This document shows positions 7,782-12,204 of a DNA stretch of 12,204 nt, in pieces. Origin of the DNA: Acidobacteriota bacterium (GTDB taxonomy: Bacteria; Acidobacteriota; Terriglobia; Terriglobales; Acidobacteriaceae); contig JANXQR010000456.1 of NCBI GenBank assembly GCA_025353435.1, positions 1 to 12,204 of the forward strand, read 5' to 3'. The position numbers were made by a program, and so were the translations under genes. Positions within the stretch are counted from its first letter, which is position 1. Each line of letters begins with the position of its first letter. The notes under the pieces are model-generated. The model was not told the DNA's origin, did no database searches, and was given only the letters and a program-made list of their open reading frames with translations.

Positions 7782-8561
7782 TTAATTCCGGTTGCGCGTC
7801 TTCGCCAGCAGGCGCAGTATCTCCAGATACAGCCACACAAGAGTGACCATGATTCCGAATGCGCCATACCACTCCATGTATTTCGGCGCGCCGTAGTTCA
7901 CGCCGCTCTCGATGAAGTTGAAGTCCAGCACCAGGTTCAGTGCGGCAACTCCGACCACAATCACGCTGAAGACAATTCCAATCGTCCCCGACCCGTTCAC
8001 TGACGATAGAAACGGCACATGGAAGAATCCCAGAATCATCTGCAGAAAATAGAAGAGAGCGATGCCGCCCGTCGCTGCAACCACGCCAAGCTGAAACTTC
8101 TGCGTCACCTTGATCAGCCGAGAGCTATACGCCAGCAGCAGCGCCGTCAACGTTCCGAATGTGAGCGCAACAGCCTGAATGGCAATTCCTGGATAGCGCA
8201 AATCGAACAAGGCTGAAATGCCGCCCAGCACCAATCCCTCGAGGAGCGCATAAATCGGCGCGGTCACTGGCGCCCACTCCTTCTTGAAGGTGGTCACGAT
8301 TGCGACGATGAAACCACCAATCGCACCAATCGCCAGTAGCGGCGCGATCGGGCTGATATCGCGCGTCTCCATGAAGCGATACCACGTCCACGCCGCGGTC
8401 GCAAATGCGCAGATCAACAGAATTCCTGTCTTGTTCACGGTTCCGCTTATCGTCATTCGCGCGGAAGCATCAATCGCTCCGTAGCCGTACCCGCCACCTC
8501 CGGAAACTCCTCGAAACGTGTTCTCGCCAAGCGCAGGATTTGAAGTCTTCATCAAAGGCAT
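7782..8561 (-). CDS. Bax inhibitor-1/YccA family membrane protein (BaxI_1 type)
   Basis: This is a 259-residue inner-membrane protein of the bacterial Bax-inhibitor-1-like group. Relatives such as YetJ conduct calcium in a pH-dependent way, but the role here is inferred only by family. The ATG at 8561 is supported by GGAG (8573-8570 on the minus strand) 8 bases upstream. A second ATG three codons later is less well placed. A Gly/Tyr-rich cytoplasmic leader (GGGGYGYG, 21-28) precedes seven hydrophobic segments at roughly 44-62, 72-91, 101-119, 125-145, 158-180, 193-213 and 230-252. The conserved LVLDFNFIESGV (210-221), with its acidic residues after helix six, is typical of the BaxI_1 type. 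The C-terminus is basic (AKTRNRN), suggesting it faces the cytoplasm. It appears to be a single gene ending at the shared terminator. Confidence 0.9.
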   Translation of the reverse strand: MPLMKTSNPALGENTFRGVSGGGGYGYGAIDASARMTISGTVNKTGILLICAFATAAWTWYRFMETRDISPIAPLLAIGAIGGFIVAIVTTFKKEWAPVTAPIYALLEGLVLGGISALFDLRYPGIAIQAVALTFGTLTALLLAYSSRLIKVTQKFQLGVVAATGGIALFYFLQMILGFFHVPFLSSVNGSGTIGIVFSVIVVGVAALNLVLDFNFIESGVNYGAPKYMEWYGAFGIMVTLVWLYLEILRLLAKTRNRN

Positions 8562-8669
8562 TGTTGTATCTCCGTTTAACTTCCCATTCGTTAGATGATC
8601 AAGCGAGGCGCAGGATTCGCTCGTGCCCCACCCTCAATTCCGGGGTTCCGCGAACGGCGGAGCGACCGC

Positions 8670-9806
8670 TCACTGCTTTCTCAGCCCCAGCGCTTCCACC
8701 ACCGCCTGATCCACCTTCGCCGGCTGTCCGTCTTGCTTATAGACGACTCCAAACCCGCCGCGGTAATCCCACATCGTCCAGCCAATCCCGTCCGCCTCGA
8801 GCGCCGTCCTCACGTCGTGCAGCCAGTTCATCCGCGATGCATGGTCGGTTACCCGCCGGTACACGCCAAATTCATTACACAGCAGCGTGACCCCATTCTC
8901 TTTGCCCCAGGCCGCCACGGCATCGATTTGCAGCCGGATGCGATGCGCATCCCAGTGGTCGAGCCAGTAGTGCTCGAAATCGTAGCGGTCTCGCGCGTCC
9001 GGAACCTGCTTGATCAGCTCATCCATCGAGCTCTCCGTTGCCGGATACGGAACGTCGTGCGTGTACTTCCACCAGGACGATCCCCATCCCGCTCCCTGGT
9101 GCGTAAACGAGTGCGGCTCATAAAAATGGAAGGTATAAATCACATTTCCATCGGGCAACGGATGCTGCGTCAGCAGGTCGGCAATACTCGAATAATTCGG
9201 CCCCGTCGCAATGATCGTGTTCTGCGGGGCGGCCGCTCGAATCGCCACAGCAGCAGTCGCTTGGATGCCCCCCCACCGGCTTCCACTGGTTACCTCTGGC
9301 TCGTTCATGATCTCGAAGAAAATCAGGTCAGGATTGCGAGTTGCGTAGTGCGTCGCAAGCTTGCGCCAAAGGGTCGTGAATCGCTCAATACCCGCGCTAT
9401 CGGTGCTCACCATTAGTTTGTAGTCGGGTTCGGGATGGACATCGATCTGAACTGCCAGCTTGTTCGCCAGCATCGTGTCCACTACATGGTCGAGCCGCGC
9501 GGTGAATTCGGCGTTCAGCCCCTCGCTGTTCCGCGGCTCGCGCTCCAGCGGTGCCGGATCAATGCTCAACCGCACGCTGTCGAATCCCAACTTCGCCATC
9601 AGTGTAATATCCGCATCGTCGATGTATCGATTCGTGCGAGTCGCTGAGTAGTCGATGGCCGACTGCGCAAACCACTCTGAAGCGTTAATTCCGTGCTTCA
9701 AATGTTGGGCGCGAGCTGAAGCGGTTTGCTGGCCAGCCGTCCGATCCTGCGCAAATACTGGAGAAACCACGAAAAGCAACAAGGCGGCAACACGCCCAAG
9801 AGGCAT
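8670..9806 (-). CDS. Secreted glycoside hydrolase family 5 (cellulase-type)
   Basis: This is a 378-residue retaining glycosidase with a GH5 TIM barrel (Cellulase domain), probably an endo-beta-1,4-glucanase or mannanase. The sequence does not settle the substrate. The ATG at 9806 is chosen over a longer frame because GGAG lies 8 bases upstream and the protein then opens with a signal peptide (MPLGRVAALLLFVVSPVFAQ). Barrel landmarks are HGINASEWF (38-46), LGFDSVRLSIDP (73-84), the acid/base motif FFEIMNEPE with Glu169, FHFYEPHSFTHQG (226-238) and the nucleophile motif LLCNEFGVYR with Glu312. GWTMWDYRGGFG closes the barrel. Both catalytic glutamates are present and the length suits a single-domain enzyme, so it should be active. 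No carbohydrate-binding module is seen. The small hairpins after its stop lack a T-tract, so no clear terminator is called. Confidence 0.9.
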   Translation of the reverse strand: MPLGRVAALLLFVVSPVFAQDRTAGQQTASARAQHLKHGINASEWFAQSAIDYSATRTNRYIDDADITLMAKLGFDSVRLSIDPAPLEREPRNSEGLNAEFTARLDHVVDTMLANKLAVQIDVHPEPDYKLMVSTDSAGIERFTTLWRKLATHYATRNPDLIFFEIMNEPEVTSGSRWGGIQATAAVAIRAAAPQNTIIATGPNYSSIADLLTQHPLPDGNVIYTFHFYEPHSFTHQGAGWGSSWWKYTHDVPYPATESSMDELIKQVPDARDRYDFEHYWLDHWDAHRIRLQIDAVAAWGKENGVTLLCNEFGVYRRVTDHASRMNWLHDVRTALEADGIGWTMWDYRGGFGVVYKQDGQPAKVDQAVVEALGLRKQ

Positions 9807-9862
9807 AGAAGAGGCTCCAAATACTGAAGGTGGACAACCGTCCAATGTACTACGCCGTGCAC

Positions 9863-9893
9863 AAAGAAAAGCGGCCCCCATATCGGGAGCCGC
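9863..9893 (-). terminator. Intrinsic terminator of the M23 peptidase gene
   Basis: Read on the minus strand, GCGGC (9893-9889) pairs with GCCGC (9875-9871). A CCC/GGG inner stem follows one mismatch, and the hairpin is followed directly by TTTTCTTT. It lies 22 bases after the M23 stop codon (9915) and before the GH5 gene's own binding site, so the two genes appear to be separately transcribed. Confidence 0.8.
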
Positions 9894-9914
9894 CGTAAAC
9901 TGAAATGCAGTTGC

Positions 9915-10886
9915 CTATCGCGACGCGGTTGCCACCAGGTTTTCGTTGCCTTCCGCGATCTGCTGAAAATTGGTACGAAGATATTTGTGCGGATTTACCT
10001 GAACCATGTGCACGCGGACTTCATAGTGCAGATGCGGACCGGTAGAGCGGCCCGATTGACCTACATAGCCAATGATCTGTCCGCGCGAAACATGTTCGCC
10101 AGCCACAACTGCCATCGACGAAAGATGCCCATACAGGGTCGACACGTCGTGTCCATGGCTGATTATCACTTCGCGGCCATAACCGGAGCCAAACGCCGCA
10201 CTCATCACATCGCCATCTGCCGCGGCACGGACCGGCGTGCCGTAAGCGGCCGCAATATCGATTCCAGCGTGGAATGCACCCTCACCGTTGATCGGATCCT
10301 GACGCTCGCCAAAGCTCGAAGTTACACGACCCTCAAGAGGCCATAACGATGGAGCGTCGGCAACAATGGTCCAGTCGACTCCCGAGCCGGACCTGAACCC
10401 GCTTTCTAACGCCCTCGACACCCGCCCTGACATGGCCTGGTTGCGCAATGTGTAAAACTCGTCGAGCGCAGCCTTCACATTTTGTGGATTTCCATCGTCG
10501 CATGCAACCAGCGCTTCAGGAGTTGGGGCAACCGCGGTCTTGGCGGTTTTAGGCCCAGACAGCCGGCTCTGGCGCAATCCGTATAAAGCCGTCACTTCGT
10601 TTGCCAACGCACCCAGGGAGGCAACCTGTACATCGCGATCATGCGCAATCTGCGCCATCTGCGTGTAGTTCTTGCGCAGCGTTTCCCGCTCCTGGCGGAC
10701 CTGGTTGAAGTTCTCGGTCTTCAGGAGCATTCGCGTATACGAGCCTGCCAGCCCCACAATTGTGAAGGCTCCAATCAAGGCAGCCGCCAAGAAGCCGTAG
10801 GCATAATGCAGCGGCAGCGGGATCTTGCGAACCCGACCATCTTCATCCCTGGCAACGAAAAGAATGTAATAGCGTTTGCGATTCAT
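9915..10886 (-). CDS. Membrane-anchored M23 (LytM-type) metallopeptidase
   Basis: This is a 323-residue peptidoglycan endopeptidase candidate, anchored in the inner membrane with its catalytic domain in the periplasm. A short basic cytoplasmic tail (MNRKRYYILFVARDEDGRVRK) leads to one membrane helix at about 28-48, then a likely coiled coil at 55-100 (ENFNQVRQERETLRKNY). The M23 domain covers about 180-305. The zinc ligands are all visible: His206 and Asp210 in HAGID, and His287 in HLHYE. His285 of HLHYE and His254 of YGHLS supply the catalytic histidines. It should therefore be active, unlike degenerate EnvC/NlpD types. The family cleaves peptide cross-links in cell-wall growth or division. 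The ATG at 10886 has only a weak GAGAG upstream. It diverges from thiL across about 264 bases and has its own terminator. Confidence 0.92.
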   Translation of the reverse strand: MNRKRYYILFVARDEDGRVRKIPLPLHYAYGFLAAALIGAFTIVGLAGSYTRMLLKTENFNQVRQERETLRKNYTQMAQIAHDRDVQVASLGALANEVTALYGLRQSRLSGPKTAKTAVAPTPEALVACDDGNPQNVKAALDEFYTLRNQAMSGRVSRALESGFRSGSGVDWTIVADAPSLWPLEGRVTSSFGERQDPINGEGAFHAGIDIAAAYGTPVRAAADGDVMSAAFGSGYGREVIISHGHDVSTLYGHLSSMAVVAGEHVSRGQIIGYVGQSGRSTGPHLHYEVRVHMVQVNPHKYLRTNFQQIAEGNENLVATASR

Positions 10887-11097
10887 GCGGTTCTCTCGGG
10901 CCTATATCGTCAGGCGCGCAATTCGCCGTTACTTTTCGACAAACAGCAAGGTTAGAGGCCAATCGGCCAGAGGTTGATAAATGGGCCGGCAAGTGCCCGG
11001 TTGATTGGATCGTTGGTTCAGGCTAGCAATCTCAATTGCGCGAGGTCAACCAAAAATGAGCCTAAACCCTCTCTTCTGAGCGAACAAAAGGAGAAAA

Positions 11098-11145
11098 ATG
11101 GCCAAATTTCCGCCTTTTTGCCTCCCATCGCCTATCCTCGATTAG
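11098..11145 (+). CDS. Possible 15-codon leader ORF upstream of thiL
   Basis: AAGGAG (11088-11093) is followed by AAAA, ATG (11098) and 14 further codons (peptide MAKFPPFCLPSPILD), ending at TAG 11143-11145, 5 bases before the thiL ATG. This is the best Shine-Dalgarno sequence in the region. The thiL ATG has none of its own (GGTTAG precedes it). The arrangement fits translational coupling, in which ribosomes finish the short frame and restart at thiL. The peptide resembles no family I know and may have no function of its own. Alternatively it is chance, and thiL starts weakly by itself. Confidence 0.35.
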   Translation: MAKFPPFCLPSPILD

Positions 11146-11150
11146 GTTAG

Positions 11151-12185
11151 ATGGTCGCCAAGCCTAAAAAGCCGAAAAGCCCCGGCGGTGAATTGGACAT
11201 TCTGCGCCGGATTCGCATTTTTGCCGGCACGCGCAGTGGTGGCGTCCGGCTCGGCATCGGTGACGATTGCGCAATCCTGAGAGCCAAACCTGGCGAAGAG
11301 ATCGCTGTCACCACGGACCTCAGCATTGACGGCCGCCACTTTCGACTCGGATGGCATCCGCCAGAAAGCGTCGGCCATCGCACCCTGGCCCGTGGCCTCA
11401 GCGACCTTGCCGCCATGGGCGCGCGGCCCCTGGCAGCATTTGTCTCGCTCGGGCTTCCGCCGAGCCTCACTTCCTCTTTGGGGCGGCAAAAGCCATGGGT
11501 CGACCGCTTCTACAACGGATTTCTCTCACTTGCCAATACCCACAAAACCCCGCTTGCCGGCGGCGACCTGGCAGAGTCCCCCCTCGCTCTTGCTGACGTG
11601 GTGCTCCTCGGTGCGGTGCCCCAGGGCCGGGCCATGCTCCGCTCTACTGCCCGCCCCGGCGATGTGCTTTACGTGACCGGTTCGCTGGGCGGCGCGGCCT
11701 CAGCCTTGCTCCAGCTCACCGCGATCACCGCCAATCACCCCGAATTGGCGTTTCCTCGCAGGATTCCCACCCGACTAGTTTCTGTTCTCCAACCCCATCT
11801 CTATCCAGAGCCACGCATCGCGCAGGGCCTCCGGCTCCAGCGCCGAAGGATTGCCTCAGCTGCCATTGACGTCAGCGACGGCCTATCCACCGACCTTGCC
11901 CATCTGTGCGAGGAATCCGGTGTCGCCGCCGAACTCGACGCTGCTTCCGTTCCCATCGCACCGGGCGCATCGCTCGACCAGGCGCTCCACGGAGGCGAAG
12001 ACTATGAATTGCTATTCACCGCCAGCCCTGCCGTCCGCGTTCCCCCTGCAATTGCAGGCGTTCCCCTCACCCCGATCGGGCGAATCGTCCGCCGCCGATC
12101 GGGATCTCCCCAAATTTTGCTCGCCACCTCCAAGGGCCAAGTGCCACTCGAGCCGCGCGGTTGGGAACACTTCTCTCCCCAATGA
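11151..12185 (+). CDS. thiL: Thiamine-monophosphate kinase ThiL
   Basis: This enzyme phosphorylates thiamine monophosphate with ATP to give thiamine diphosphate, the active cofactor and the last step of thiamine synthesis, in the cytoplasm. The product is 344 residues, slightly longer than most ThiL proteins because of a basic N-terminal extension (MVAKPKKPKSPGG). The PurM-like ATP-binding fold shows the ThiL signatures in order: RLGIGDDCAIL (33-43), TTDLSIDGRHF (54-64), RGLSDLAAMGARP (81-93), AGGDLAESP (136-144), AIDVSDGLSTDLAHL (238-252) and GGEDYELLFT (281-290). The Mg/ATP aspartates are present. The start at ATG 11151 has no good ribosome binding site, so it may be coupled to the short frame ending 5 bases upstream. 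No TPP riboswitch is recognisable in the 264-base gap, and no other thiamine genes are nearby. The TGA at 12183-12185 ends it. The last 19 bases show nothing. Confidence 0.95.
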   Translation: MVAKPKKPKSPGGELDILRRIRIFAGTRSGGVRLGIGDDCAILRAKPGEEIAVTTDLSIDGRHFRLGWHPPESVGHRTLARGLSDLAAMGARPLAAFVSLGLPPSLTSSLGRQKPWVDRFYNGFLSLANTHKTPLAGGDLAESPLALADVVLLGAVPQGRAMLRSTARPGDVLYVTGSLGGAASALLQLTAITANHPELAFPRRIPTRLVSVLQPHLYPEPRIAQGLRLQRRRIASAAIDVSDGLSTDLAHLCEESGVAAELDAASVPIAPGASLDQALHGGEDYELLFTASPAVRVPPAIAGVPLTPIGRIVRRRSGSPQILLATSKGQVPLEPRGWEHFSPQ

Positions 12186-12204
12186 AGGTGCCATTTGAGT
12201 AGGT

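Noticed and set aside
8595..9416. A 273-codon open frame on the plus strand opposite the GH5 gene
   Set aside because: Arg- and Pro-rich product with no recognisable domain. The opposite strand encodes a complete GH5 with signal peptide and both catalytic residues. It is a GC-rich antisense shadow.
11017..11045. Weak sigma70-like boxes in the gap between the M23 and thiL genes
   Set aside because: The candidate -35 and -10 boxes match the consensus poorly and cannot be told from chance in this stretch.
10887..11150. Possible TPP riboswitch upstream of thiL
   Set aside because: The stretch has one short TCTGAG-like run, but none of the conserved thi-box blocks in the right order and no expression-platform hairpin.

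Overview
The window looks like chromosome from a soil-type Acidobacteriota bacterium (class Terriglobia or a relative). This is an inference. It rests on GC-rich codon use, a Tat-exported Gfo/Idh/MocA oxidoreductase with the 'WEPHL' ending I associate with that phylum, a TIGR03118-type secreted protein, and several secreted glycan-active enzymes. No rRNA, tRNA, CRISPR array or phage genes were seen.

Layout. (1) 57-1166 (+): secreted TIGR03118-family protein. (2) 1167-1596: junction between two converging genes, holding a strong hairpin and the decayed 5' part of an IS5-family transposase gene. (3) 1597-5035 (-): a Tat-signal Gfo/Idh/MocA oxidoreductase that appears to start at TTG, preceded on the same strand by a broken GH74 (xyloglucanase-type) gene. 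The GH74 gene has lost about 155 central codons and is out of frame at the junction. (4) 5276-6988 (+): secreted D-aminoacylase-like amidohydrolase lacking the usual HxH metal motif. (5) 7060-7695 (+): DUF1801 plus YdeI/OmdA protein, converging across a bidirectional terminator on a seven-helix BaxI_1-type membrane protein (7782-8561, -). (6) 8670-9806 (-): secreted GH5 glycosidase with both catalytic glutamates. (7) 9915-10886 (-): membrane-anchored M23 peptidase with its own terminator. (8) 11151-12185 (+): thiL, thiamine-monophosphate kinase, preceded by a possible 15-codon leader ORF that carries the only good ribosome binding site in that spot.

How the genes fit together. The GH74 remnant, the Gfo/Idh/MocA enzyme and the GH5 enzyme suggest a plant-polysaccharide habit, but the key GH74 enzyme appears dead. 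The M23 peptidase acts in cell-wall remodelling and thiL in cofactor synthesis. I see no multi-gene defence, secretion or biosynthetic system. The most noteworthy items are the internally deleted GH74 gene, the atypical metal site of the D-aminoacylase homologue, the putative leader ORF before thiL and the IS5 relic.
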